A stretch of 64,000 nucleotides of DNA from positions 186,001-250,000 of the forward strand of contig JBDWQJ010000009.1 in assembly GCA_039986595.1 (NCBI GenBank), given 5' to 3'. Under the pieces are notes generated by a model. It ran no database searches. It was not told where the DNA came from and saw only the letters and a list, made by a program, of their open reading frames with translations. A program made the translations under genes and the position numbers. Positions 53,232 through 62,756 of this stretch are shown one piece after another. Positions within the stretch are counted from its first letter, which is position 1. Every line of letters begins with the position of its first letter. Source of the DNA: Lentilitoribacter sp039986595. GTDB taxonomy: Bacteria; Pseudomonadota; Alphaproteobacteria; Rhizobiales; Rhizobiaceae.

Positions 53232-54371
53232 TTAGTTTCCCAATGTTATAACTGTGCCCACACCAGATGCGACCTGCCCAAACCCTCGGAACACCGAACC
53301 TATGCCATTTTCCAGCCCATCAGTTGCTGTTGTCGATAATGTATTCCCGTCGGCAATTCCGCGTCCAATAAGCTTCACAATCTCAGGAGATTGCGCAAAT
53401 TTAGTATGATGGATGTTACTATCATCATCAATTTGTGTCAGATCTATTACATCCAGACCATATCTAGCAATTGCATCTGGGTCAGCTGCCCCTACCCTAT
53501 CAACACCGCCCGCAATCCTGCGAGACAGTTTCAATGCACGATCATCTTTGGAGACGAGGACAACGATATTTTTGCGCACCGGGGCTAAATCGCTTGCATA
53601 TTGATCAAACAAGTCCAAATCAACATCCGGCGCAGCTAAGATAACTCTGTTCAACTCAGCCTTTGGCCGAAATCCCTGCTTAATCAATTGTGTCATGGCT
53701 TCAAGCGTAACCAGATTCCCCATGGAATGTGCAACAATACTGAAACTCTCAGCGTTGGTGCTCGCCAATATTTCCGCAAGCTCAAGAAGATAAAACCGAG
53801 CCTGCAATGCACTATTAATATCATAGACATAATCGAGTGCGCGCCCTCTTGATGCCCAAGTAAACAATAATGGTACGCCTTTAAAATCGGTATCTTTTAC
53901 AAATTGTGAAACACGTAAAACTGCGCTTGAAAAATTGGTATTATAACCATGTACGAAGACAAGCACTTCTCGATCTCCGGGTGCTTTTGCAGATAAACTG
54001 TTATTCAGCTTTGTGACAAAATCTGGGCTATTGGCGAAAACCAAGGGTCTTGCGATGGTGAAGTGTTTTGAAACATCTTCTGCTTCGCCAAAGCGCCGTT
54101 GCTCCAATCGGCCGGGCACGTGAGAATTTGGAATGGATACATCCACATTGGCAAGGTTTAACGCCTGTTCACGCTCTCCTGAAAAAAATTCAGATGCATC
54201 ATCTGATCGACGCCGGGATGTTGCAATAAAGAGATTTTGGATCGTGGCCCCATCAGAGGTGACACGTGCTGGTTCAAGCGAACTTACACCAATCAGATTT
54301 GAAGGCCCTGAGGCGCAAGAAACAACCAAGAATAAAACTGGAATAAACACCCAAAGGCGTAACTTGATCAT
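53232..54371 (-). CDS. Alpha/beta hydrolase lipoprotein (DUF900 family)
   Basis: A 379-aa protein with a lipoprotein signal (IPVLFLVVSCASG). The hydrolase part has REVLVFVHGYNTNFS and SFSIVAHSMGNLVTLEAM, with nucleophile Ser in HSMGN, as in the DUF900 family of bacteria, and later LDVIDLTQIDDD and HTKFAQS near the His. The substrate is unknown. The location should be the outer or inner membrane periplasmic face. It is a single gene convergent with znuA. Confidence 0.85.
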   Translation of the reverse strand: MIKLRLWVFIPVLFLVVSCASGPSNLIGVSSLEPARVTSDGATIQNLFIATSRRRSDDASEFFSGEREQALNLANVDVSIPNSHVPGRLEQRRFGEAEDVSKHFTIARPLVFANSPDFVTKLNNSLSAKAPGDREVLVFVHGYNTNFSSAVLRVSQFVKDTDFKGVPLLFTWASRGRALDYVYDINSALQARFYLLELAEILASTNAESFSIVAHSMGNLVTLEAMTQLIKQGFRPKAELNRVILAAPDVDLDLFDQYASDLAPVRKNIVVLVSKDDRALKLSRRIAGGVDRVGAADPDAIARYGLDVIDLTQIDDDSNIHHTKFAQSPEIVKLIGRGIADGNTLSTTATDGLENGIGSVFRGFGQVASGVGTVITLGN

Positions 54372-54529
54372 TATTTTTCACCCTAGAACAAAAACTCAGG
54401 CACCCACTTTAGTAAACCAAGGGTTGAACATCAAGGACAGCTGAAAAAACAAGGCTCAAACGCCATATGCGCGCAATTAAGCTGAGGTGAAATCAATTGC
54501 GGAAGATTAAGAATGAAAGACGAAATTGG

Positions 54530-55144
54530 TTATGCAGCGTGCTCAATGGGTAGAGTAATCTCGAGCGTTGCCAAAGTTGCGGATACAAATAACATGATCT
54601 CGTCTTGGGTGACGTCTTCCCCCATTTGCAGCACCCAATCATAGTTTGTGACTAGTTTTGTTATATGACGAAATAAGCCTCTGCGTTTGGCTTCAGGCTT
54701 ACCTCTTGGTAAGCGGGCGATTACACCAACCTCCTGATCGCCTTTAACGATTGAATAAGCCTCTGGTGATCCTTCTAATGCGCTACGCATGATACTATCA
54801 GGTAACTTTTCTTGCTCACTGATCGCAAAAGACGAACCATCTGCTTTGCTAGCTCGCCAATTGTTATGGTCACCACCCAAGCGGCTAATATCACCACAAT
54901 GCAAGCCATCAGGGCCCGATAAACTCCAAGCATTGCTCGTGCTGCCGGCTGATTGTAAAAAGGCGATATTCAATTCATCTTTGTGAAATCTTGTGATGCC
55001 ACCGAGGTGCTTCTTTTCAATATCACAACTAAACACTGTTATGCGCGTTTCATCGTCAACCACATCATATCTGCGGCGCACCCCATCAGGCAGCGCGTTT
55101 GACACTTGAACTTCTTTGAAGCGAATTTTGCGTAATCCATGCAT
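54530..55144 (-). CDS. Protein of unknown function
   Basis: About 204 aa from the ATG at 55144 (MHGLRKIRFKEV); a TTG at 55192 gives 16 more residues. Neither has a clear ribosome site. There is no signal peptide or membrane segment. The sequence has a beta-rich central part (WSLSGPDGLHCGDISRLGGD, SYSIV...VGVIARLPRG) and a C-terminal helix with TQDEIMLFVSATLATLEITLPIE. I see no known motif; a distant likeness to phospholipid scramblase-like or tubby-like folds is only an impression. It lies upstream of the hydrolase gene and downstream of ppx on the same strand. Confidence 0.65.
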   Translation of the reverse strand: MHGLRKIRFKEVQVSNALPDGVRRRYDVVDDETRITVFSCDIEKKHLGGITRFHKDELNIAFLQSAGSTSNAWSLSGPDGLHCGDISRLGGDHNNWRASKADGSSFAISEQEKLPDSIMRSALEGSPEAYSIVKGDQEVGVIARLPRGKPEAKRRGLFRHITKLVTNYDWVLQMGEDVTQDEIMLFVSATLATLEITLPIEHAA

Positions 55145-55324
55145 TGAAATTTTATCGCTGTTCGATGCCAACGCCCCATTTCTGTTGCACAAAATATCGA
55201 ACGAATATGGCGGAATTACAATCTCACCTTGACGGGTTTGAATGAGCGTAACTAATGCGCAGCTGAACGATTAACTAAAAATGTTTTGATGTGTTCCATT
55301 TTGACATGAAGAATTAAACCAAAT

Positions 55325-56857
55325 CTAATCGATGATTTTGATATCAATCTTTTTCTCGGTAAACTTCTCTAAGTGACCAATACGCGTCATCAAACGTTCG
55401 CCGACAAAATCCTCAAGGTCTTTCGGAACAAGAAGATGGATATCGCAGTCTTTATCTTTACCAGCTTTTTCGAGTTGGATTTTTGGTACGATGCCCGACA
55501 TAGAGGCTGAAAATAAATATAGAACTCTCAGCAATGCACCAAGAAGCTTGGCGCGATAGATATATTTATCGGTAGCTACTTCAGCCAATCCTGCTGAAAT
55601 ACCATCATCGCGCAAGCCTTCATATCGATAGTAATTGGTCAAAGCGATATAAGCACGACCGGGATGGCTAACGGATAAAAACGCGCCGTTGGATATGATA
55701 TTCAATGCTTGTAATCCGCGGTAATCGGGATGGGCTCGCCAGCTGATATCTGCAAGCAAACATGCTGCCATGCGATACCGCGCACCTTGGCCTTTTTCTT
55801 TTACATCAAACACTGAAAAAGCATCGCCGGTCCAATCCGCCAATTCTTGCGCATGGGCAGGTGATCGCGCTCTCAAAATTGCCAATTCGCGTGCACCAGA
55901 TAACAAAGCATCTTCTTTCAGTTGCTCTTTATCAAGTTTGGAATATAAAAACCCTTCACGCACCCCAAGTGCTGAGAAAACTACCTTTGATGGTTTCATT
56001 TTTTTCAGCACTTCTTGCATGGTCGCAGCGCCAAAGGGAAGAAGAATACGGCGGTTTTTGGATACGGCTTTTAATGTCTCTTTTTCAAATTCGTCGAGTG
56101 ATGTGACGCTATCTAAAAAGCTCATCATCTCTTCATATTCAATTTCATAACCTTGCATCATATGAAGCGGATAGTTCGTCGCTTCCATATGCAATTTCGC
56201 AATCGAACGCCAAGTACCGCCAACCGCATAAAATACACGGTCTTTACCGCCATCTAAAACATCAGCTTTTGAAATATGCTTTTTCGCGATTTTTTGGGCT
56301 TCATCGATATCGCCATCGGCTTGCTCTTGAAGACGTAAACCACCTAGGGGCATGGTTATCCCGCCGGTTAGCTTATCTTCTTTGATATCTACAATCTCGA
56401 GTGATCCACCACCTAAATCACCGACAATGCCATCGGGGGCATAAACGCCAGACACAATACCAAGAGCTGCATATTTGGCTTCTTCTTCACCCGTAAGTAC
56501 ATTCAGCTTGCACCCTAATGCAGCTTCAGCGCGGGTGATAAATTCAGGGCCATTTTTAGCGTCACGCGCTGCAGCTGTTGCCAGCACATAAACATCTTTT
56601 GCACCAGCTTGAGCGGCAAGCATGCGATATCGATGCAGAACTTTGATGGCGCGTTCAACTCCCTCAGGGTCCATCTGGCCCGTTGTGGCTAATCCGCGAC
56701 CTAGTCCGCATAAAGCTTTTTCATTAAACAAAACAGTTGGGGAACGCATGAGGCCTTCATAGACCACCAAGCGAACCGAGTTTGAGCCAATATCGATGAC
56801 AGCCACAGGTTTTATACCCTGCAGCCTGCCTTGTGCTTCACTTTCAACAACAGACAT
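55325..56857 (-). CDS. ppx: Exopolyphosphatase (Ppx/GppA family)
   Basis: A 510-aa protein of the ASKHA fold: VAVIDIGSNSVRLVVYEG at the N-terminus, LTGEEEAKYAALGIVSG, and DLGGGSLEIVDI are the phosphate and substrate motifs. Its C-terminal part (about 320-510) includes HD-like helical domains as in long Ppx proteins. It breaks down polyphosphate or (p)ppGpp. It lies just downstream of ppk (10 bases), the usual pair. Confidence 0.94.
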   Translation of the reverse strand: MSVVESEAQGRLQGIKPVAVIDIGSNSVRLVVYEGLMRSPTVLFNEKALCGLGRGLATTGQMDPEGVERAIKVLHRYRMLAAQAGAKDVYVLATAAARDAKNGPEFITRAEAALGCKLNVLTGEEEAKYAALGIVSGVYAPDGIVGDLGGGSLEIVDIKEDKLTGGITMPLGGLRLQEQADGDIDEAQKIAKKHISKADVLDGGKDRVFYAVGGTWRSIAKLHMEATNYPLHMMQGYEIEYEEMMSFLDSVTSLDEFEKETLKAVSKNRRILLPFGAATMQEVLKKMKPSKVVFSALGVREGFLYSKLDKEQLKEDALLSGARELAILRARSPAHAQELADWTGDAFSVFDVKEKGQGARYRMAACLLADISWRAHPDYRGLQALNIISNGAFLSVSHPGRAYIALTNYYRYEGLRDDGISAGLAEVATDKYIYRAKLLGALLRVLYLFSASMSGIVPKIQLEKAGKDKDCDIHLLVPKDLEDFVGERLMTRIGHLEKFTEKKIDIKIID

Positions 56858-56867
56858 TAAATTGTCA

Positions 56868-59066
56868 TTACGCTTTGTTATTACGTTCAGCTAGAATACT
56901 GGCTATACGCTTAGGCGCACTCGATCCTAGCGCCTCCCCACGACCCGACAAGCTCGGATTGGTCATAAAATACTCCTGCGCGTTAAATGGCTCCTCACCT
57001 TTACGAACTTTCATTCGCTTAGATGTCCCATCCGAGAGAATTTCATAACTTTGCTGGTTGTCAATCAAATTTGCCAACATGATCTGCGAAAGCACCTGCT
57101 CATGCACAGTTTCGTTGGTAATTGAGACAAAAGTCTCAACACGCCGATCTAAGTTACGTGGCATAAAGTCGGCGGATCCGAAATAGATTATCGAATCGCT
57201 GGATGGCATTTTCTTGCCATTTGCAAAGCAAATGATACGGCTATGCTCTAAGAAACGGCCAACAATGGACTTCACACGAATGCGATCTGAGAGGCCTGGA
57301 ATTTGTGGCCGTAAACAACAAATACCGCGCACAACAAGGTCAATTTCAACGCCCTGTTGGCTTGCACGATAAAACGCGTCGATAATATCCGGGTCGACAA
57401 GAGAATTCATTTTTGCCCAAATCGCGGCCGGCTTGCCAGCATGCGCATTTTCAATTTCTTGATCAATATGGCGCAATATTGTCGGACGCATGGTGCGCGG
57501 GCTTACGGCAAGCGTTGTGACCCCCTCAGGTTCACCATATCCAGTGATATAGTTGAACACTTGCCCCACATCAGCTGCGATTTTTGGATCGCAGGTAAAG
57601 TAAGATAGATCGGTGTAAATTTTCGCGGTTACAGAATGATAATTACCCGTACCAAGGTGACAATATGAAACGAGCTTACCTTCTTCACGGCGCACAACCA
57701 ATGACATTTTCGCGTGGGTTTTAAGCTCCACAAATCCAAAAACAACCTGCACACCTGCGCGCTCTAAATCTCGAGCCCAGCGAATATTGGCCTCTTCATC
57801 AAATCGAGCTTTAAGTTCAACAAGAGCAGTAACCGATTTACCCAATTCTGCTGCATCCATGAGCGCGCGTACAATTGGGCTATTGTTGGATGTGCGATAT
57901 AATGTTTGCTTAATAGCTAACACATCAGGATCAACCGCCGCCTGGCGCAAGAACTGCACGACCACATCGAAGCTTTCATAGGGGTGATGGATAATAAGAT
58001 CTTTTTCACGAATGGCCGCAAAACAGTCACCACCATGCTCACGCACGCGCTCTGGGAAACGTGCGTTATAATCAGGAAATAAAAGATCGTTGCGGTTGAG
58101 CTTGGTCAGCTCTGAAATCGTATTTAGCGCCAAAAGGCCACCTAATATAGCAACACGATCTTCCGGAACATCAAGCTCATGAATAACAAATTCACGCAAA
58201 TATTCGGGAATTTCATCATCAAATTCAACACGAATAACCGAACCCCTGCGGCGGCGTTTAAGGGCGCTCTCAAAATAACGCACCAGATCTTCAGCTTCTT
58301 CTTCTATTTCAATATCACTGTCGCGAATGATGCGAAACGTTCCAGAACCATGCACATCATAGCCGGGAAATAGACGCGTAATAAACTGGCTAATCACATC
58401 TTCAATCGTGATGAAGCGCGTCTTACCTGCCTCACTCGGCAGCAGAATAAATCTCTTAATCGCTGTTGGTATACGCAGCAATGCAATGAGCTGTTCCTGA
58501 TCTGTCTTACGAATTAAGCGCAGGCACATTGAAAACCCTAAATTCGGGATAAACGGAAACGGATGCGCGGGATCAATTGCCAGAGGAGTTAGAACCGGAA
58601 AGATCGTTTCTAAGAACTCTTGCTCAAGCCAATCATGGTCTTCTTGGCTCAGCTTATTCGGGCGTATGATCGAAATGCCCTCATCTTCAAGTAAGCCCCG
58701 CAACTCTGTTAGCGAAGCATGCTGGCTATTTTGTAATTCACATGTGACTGAAAAGATTTTATCGAGTTGCTCTTGAGCGGTAAACCCATCTGGTGATGGA
58801 ACATGAACCCCCTCGCGCACTTGTCCTTCCAGACCTGCCACACGCACCATGAAAAATTCATCTAGGTTTGCCGCAGAAATTGATAAAAAGCGCAAGCGTT
58901 CGAGCAGCCTATGCGCTGGATTATGAGATTCTTCCAAAACACGGTGGTTAAACTGCAGCCATGAAAATTCACGGTTCACAAAGCGCGATGGATCTTCAAA
59001 CCAATCGTCATGTGACAGCTGGATGTCGTTGGTATTATTGTGTTTTAGTTTGTGTTTTTTACTCAT
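56868..59066 (-). CDS. ppk: Polyphosphate kinase 1
   Basis: A 732-aa PPK1. It has the N-terminal RFVNREFSWLQFNHRVLEE block, the catalytic His in ELKTHAKMSLVVRREEG and the second His in CHLGTGNYHS, and the C-terminal phospholipase-D-like fold with GSADFMPRNLDRRVE. It makes polyphosphate from ATP, with ppx degrading it. Full length. The pair ppk-ppx is likely one operon. Confidence 0.97.
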   Translation of the reverse strand: MSKKHKLKHNNTNDIQLSHDDWFEDPSRFVNREFSWLQFNHRVLEESHNPAHRLLERLRFLSISAANLDEFFMVRVAGLEGQVREGVHVPSPDGFTAQEQLDKIFSVTCELQNSQHASLTELRGLLEDEGISIIRPNKLSQEDHDWLEQEFLETIFPVLTPLAIDPAHPFPFIPNLGFSMCLRLIRKTDQEQLIALLRIPTAIKRFILLPSEAGKTRFITIEDVISQFITRLFPGYDVHGSGTFRIIRDSDIEIEEEAEDLVRYFESALKRRRRGSVIRVEFDDEIPEYLREFVIHELDVPEDRVAILGGLLALNTISELTKLNRNDLLFPDYNARFPERVREHGGDCFAAIREKDLIIHHPYESFDVVVQFLRQAAVDPDVLAIKQTLYRTSNNSPIVRALMDAAELGKSVTALVELKARFDEEANIRWARDLERAGVQVVFGFVELKTHAKMSLVVRREEGKLVSYCHLGTGNYHSVTAKIYTDLSYFTCDPKIAADVGQVFNYITGYGEPEGVTTLAVSPRTMRPTILRHIDQEIENAHAGKPAAIWAKMNSLVDPDIIDAFYRASQQGVEIDLVVRGICCLRPQIPGLSDRIRVKSIVGRFLEHSRIICFANGKKMPSSDSIIYFGSADFMPRNLDRRVETFVSITNETVHEQVLSQIMLANLIDNQQSYEILSDGTSKRMKVRKGEEPFNAQEYFMTNPSLSGRGEALGSSAPKRIASILAERNNKA

Positions 59067-59218
59067 GAGACAATCATAAACCTATCGTAGCGATCACATC
59101 AGTGCGCTGAGGTTACTGGTTAACCGCATTGCATGACACTTTTGTGAAAAACTGACGTTTGAACTTGTTGTTTCATTCTAGCACACTTTCGCAGCGCCCC
59201 GGCATACGAATGTAATTC

Positions 59219-59923
59219 TTAGTTACTATTTTCAAACTTTGACAAAACTTCCGCCGCTATTGCGCGGTTGACAGATGTTTTTTTCGATAGTGCTAATTCG
59301 TCCATTGCTTCTACAATATCGCTTGCAACAGCTAATGAACGCTCCATTCGCATAACCAAATAATTGACGGTTTTTTCGTCTATTTCAACTTGCCTATCTG
59401 CAAATAGTTTAAAAATAACTTGGGTTAAAAGCTGCTCATCGGGTTCGCTAATTTCAACAATTGTAGCAGCCTTGATACGAGATGCTAAATCCGGCAACCC
59501 CACTTTCCATGAGGCAGGCCAAGAACGCGCTGTCATCAACACAAATGAGCCAGCTTCTTTTGCCGAATTTAGCATATGAAAGAGTTTGGTTTCATCGACT
59601 TGAGAGGTTGCCAACAACTGATCGATATTCTCAACCAGCACCGGTGTGGTTTTAACCGCATCAACCAAATTATCCGTTCCAGCGCTTAAGCTGACTTCTA
59701 AAGCATCTGATTTTTGTTGCCAGATATGCGCGATGTGTGACTTTCCAGATCCAGTAGGTCCAGCCAGCACAACGAGATGCGAAGGCCAACTTGGCCATTG
59801 ATCAATAACTTGGATTGCGCCCTCTATCGAACGTGAAACAATTAAATCATCACGACCTTTAGACGGCGTTACGTCAAAACTCAGCGGAATTTGGCTGGGC
59901 ATATTTTTCTGATCACCGCTCAC
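59219..59923 (-). CDS. hda: DnaA-related regulatory protein Hda
   Basis: A 234-aa AAA+ protein homologous to DnaA domain III. Walker A reads GPTGSGKSH, and SWPASWKVGLPDLASRIKAATIVEI is the sensor 1/box VII-like part. The N-terminal QIPLSFD matches the sliding-clamp-binding motif of Hda. With the clamp it inactivates DnaA-ATP (RIDA). It follows the AI-2E-type permease gene by six bases and lies about 150 bases upstream of ppk, an order common in Rhizobiales. Confidence 0.92.
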   Translation of the reverse strand: MSGDQKNMPSQIPLSFDVTPSKGRDDLIVSRSIEGAIQVIDQWPSWPSHLVVLAGPTGSGKSHIAHIWQQKSDALEVSLSAGTDNLVDAVKTTPVLVENIDQLLATSQVDETKLFHMLNSAKEAGSFVLMTARSWPASWKVGLPDLASRIKAATIVEISEPDEQLLTQVIFKLFADRQVEIDEKTVNYLVMRMERSLAVASDIVEAMDELALSKKTSVNRAIAAEVLSKFENSN

Positions 59924-59929
59924 GCAGGT

Positions 59930-61051
59930 TCAACCTTTTTCGGTCTTATCTTGCGCATTATCTGATGCTTCATCGCCGTTTCCTGTATAAAGATCGCTGT
60001 CTAGATATCGCTCGATTGCAAAACGCACAAGAACAGCAATTGCAGCCGCTGCCGGTACAGCAATCAACATGCCCACAAATCCAAATATCGCAGCAAATGC
60101 AAGAAGTGCAAACATGAGCCATACAGGATGCAAGCCGATACGCGAACCAACTAGTTTTGGCTGCAAGATGTTTCCTTCAAGGAACTGGCCAGCGGCAAAA
60201 ATAACAACCACCAGTGCTATCATTCCATATTCAGGCCAGAACTGAACAACCGCCACACCAACAGATAAAACGAGCCCAACAAGGGAACCCACATAAGGTA
60301 TAAAACTAATGAGCCCGGCAAATATTCCGATGAGAAGCCCGAAATTAAGCCCGACAAGCGAGAGCCCGATGGCATAGAAAACACCAAGGATCACACATAG
60401 CGAGCCTTGACCACGAACAAAACCTGCAATGGCATAATCGATTTTCTTCGTGAGATCTCGCACGGTTTCAACATGATCACGAGGGATCCAGCTATCGACT
60501 TTTGCCACCATGTCATCCCAATCAAGCAGCAAATAAAATGCCACAACAGGCGTGATGACAAACAAGGAGGCTATATCCACCAATGCTTTGCCTGAATTCC
60601 AGATCTGTTGAAAAAGCTTACTTAAAAAGCCTGCACCTTCTGCAAGTGCGCCGGAAAAACCATCTTTAATTGCAGCTATTTGAGCATTCATCCACTCTGG
60701 TAAAATTGTACTTTCAGCGGTTAAAAGCTCCTGCAATTGCGTCACATAATTTGGTAATCGTTCAATAAAATCAGAAGCTTGCGAAACAAGGACTGGAACA
60801 ATAATCATCAATGCCAAAATGAAGATTAATATGAATACAAATAGAATAACGACCGTTGCCCAAAGCCGTGACAAACCCCAATTTTCAAGGCGGTCAGCCA
60901 CCGGATCAAGAAAATATGCCAGCGCCATAGCAACAACAAATGGCAATAAAATTGAGCTGAAGATGATTAAGAACAGCGCAAACAATGTGAGCGTTATGCC
61001 CCAAAAAATTGCCTGACGACGGATAGTCTTCGCAGAAATATGCGTGCTCAT
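59930..61051 (-). CDS. AI-2E-family permease
   Basis: A 373-aa membrane protein with about eight helices. SSILLPFVVAMALAYFLDPVADRLE and AGLISFIPYVGSLVGLVLSVGVA (conserved FIPYVG motif) mark the AI-2E/PerM family. Substrates include autoinducers, ions or peptides in different branches; this one is unknown. It lies six bases upstream of hda. Confidence 0.92.
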   Translation of the reverse strand: MSTHISAKTIRRQAIFWGITLTLFALFLIIFSSILLPFVVAMALAYFLDPVADRLENWGLSRLWATVVILFVFILIFILALMIIVPVLVSQASDFIERLPNYVTQLQELLTAESTILPEWMNAQIAAIKDGFSGALAEGAGFLSKLFQQIWNSGKALVDIASLFVITPVVAFYLLLDWDDMVAKVDSWIPRDHVETVRDLTKKIDYAIAGFVRGQGSLCVILGVFYAIGLSLVGLNFGLLIGIFAGLISFIPYVGSLVGLVLSVGVAVVQFWPEYGMIALVVVIFAAGQFLEGNILQPKLVGSRIGLHPVWLMFALLAFAAIFGFVGMLIAVPAAAAIAVLVRFAIERYLDSDLYTGNGDEASDNAQDKTEKG

Positions 61052-61209
61052 TTCAGGTCTCCAAAATAGTGCTATGTGGACGAATTGACAGAGATATAAT
61101 GAAATCTATGCCAAGTTAAAAGGCATTATTTCGCGCTTATGTCAGATATCTAGGACTTGCAGCAGTAAGCAGCCAGTTTCGATCATCATTCATGAGGGAG
61201 TGTTTTTAA

Positions 61210-62571
61210 CTAGTGGCGGTTAAAACGCGATGCTTGCTCGATAAACTTATGATAATGCTCGTTGGTAAACACCTCGTAGCGATTTCGGCCATTTTCTTTT
61301 GCCAGATACAAGGCAACATCCGCATTTGTTAAAATTTGACTCACGCAGTTTTCGCCAACCTTTTCCTTCGGGCAGAATACATCAATGCCAATGCTCACGC
61401 CAACCATAAGCTCTTCATCATTAAACTGAAGTGGCGCTTCAAAAGCTGCTAAGATCCGCTTGGCTATGTTTTCTGCAGATATTTTATTAATGCGATTATC
61501 TGAAACAATCACAAATTCATCCCCACCAACACGCGAAATGAAATCACTTGAGCGCGCATTCTCGCTAAATATTCGTGCAGATTGCTCGAGCACAAAGTCA
61601 CCAGCTGCGTGCCCAAGTGTATCATTGACGAGTTTGAAATTATCGAGATCAATATGAAGCACGGCCATTGTGCCGCTATCTTTTGCATAGCGTTTTAAAC
61701 GCTCATCAAGTTCCTGCTCAAGATAACGACGATTGGCAAGCCCGGTGAGTGCATCATGCAGTGCAGCGCGCTCCATTTGATCATATGACTGGTTAAGCTC
61801 ATCATTTTTTGCAGCCAAAGCACTTCTTGCACTACGCAAAGATTTACGATGGCGTTCCAAGCGGCGAATTGCCCGCAGAACAGAATGCTGTGAAGGTAAG
61901 AATATGACGAAGAATTCAATGATTAAAAGAAGCGCAGCGCCCAATAATGATAAGCGTTGATTAAAGACTAAAGCATCGACATCGCTCTTTGCATCATTTT
62001 CGAGTTGCTTCACAGCCCGGTTTAATTTGCCTAGCAGGAATATTGGTGCCGAGGTTCGAATATAGTCATAAGCATCTTTACTCTTTTGGCTCCCGATGCG
62101 CCCTGTGAGGATAATATAGACCTTAGCAACGAATTTTCTTGAATCAGCGTCGAGCCTGTTAGATGCCTTTGGATCAAAATACAGCTCTTTTAGATCGCTC
62201 GACATCTTCTCGTTGCTGGTTAATTCTTTATGAACGTCGAAAAAGGTATTTACGAATTTTGACAGTATAACATGATCTTCTGGTGTCGGATTTTCATAAT
62301 ATCGTTCTGCAAGAATAAAGATTTGCTGGCTTAACGTACGCTGCTGACCACCCATATTGATCATCTGGGCATGTTCTTTACCCGAACTGATAACGGATAA
62401 TGAATTATTATGGCTAATAACGAGTACAGCAAAAATCAGTGATAAACCAAGTAGATAACGCACCCAGAGTGTTTTGGGTGTTGCTCGTGTTCTCACACGT
62501 AGTCTAGCAATTTTCCACTTTAAATTCTTCACAGAGCAGATAATCCAACTTGTAAATTTACTAACAAGCAT
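61210..62571 (-). CDS. Diguanylate cyclase with PilJ-type sensor region
   Basis: A 453-aa protein. A membrane helix (about 38-55) is followed by a periplasmic PilJ-type nitrate/pilus sensor helix pair (MINMGGQQRTLSQQIFILAERY region), a second membrane helix (about 208-228), a coiled coil (about 235-265) and a C-terminal GGDEF domain. The active site GGDEF is at 349-353, and RSSD five residues upstream is the product-inhibition I-site. It should make cyclic di-GMP in response to a periplasmic signal. A single gene, divergent from purM. Confidence 0.92.
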   Translation of the reverse strand: MLVSKFTSWIICSVKNLKWKIARLRVRTRATPKTLWVRYLLGLSLIFAVLVISHNNSLSVISSGKEHAQMINMGGQQRTLSQQIFILAERYYENPTPEDHVILSKFVNTFFDVHKELTSNEKMSSDLKELYFDPKASNRLDADSRKFVAKVYIILTGRIGSQKSKDAYDYIRTSAPIFLLGKLNRAVKQLENDAKSDVDALVFNQRLSLLGAALLLIIEFFVIFLPSQHSVLRAIRRLERHRKSLRSARSALAAKNDELNQSYDQMERAALHDALTGLANRRYLEQELDERLKRYAKDSGTMAVLHIDLDNFKLVNDTLGHAAGDFVLEQSARIFSENARSSDFISRVGGDEFVIVSDNRINKISAENIAKRILAAFEAPLQFNDEELMVGVSIGIDVFCPKEKVGENCVSQILTNADVALYLAKENGRNRYEVFTNEHYHKFIEQASRFNRH

Positions 62572-62756
62572 AATGGATATTTATTATTAAATTTCGATGA
62601 AACATGATCAGGAAATGTCATGACGAATATTATGGGTTTTGCAGGCCAACAAAAGAGTTCTGAATTATCGAGCAAATGCCTTGCACCTTGTGCCCTGACA
62701 TGCGATCTGACCCTTAGAGCTTGAACATATCATCGATAAACTTGGAGATATATGAC

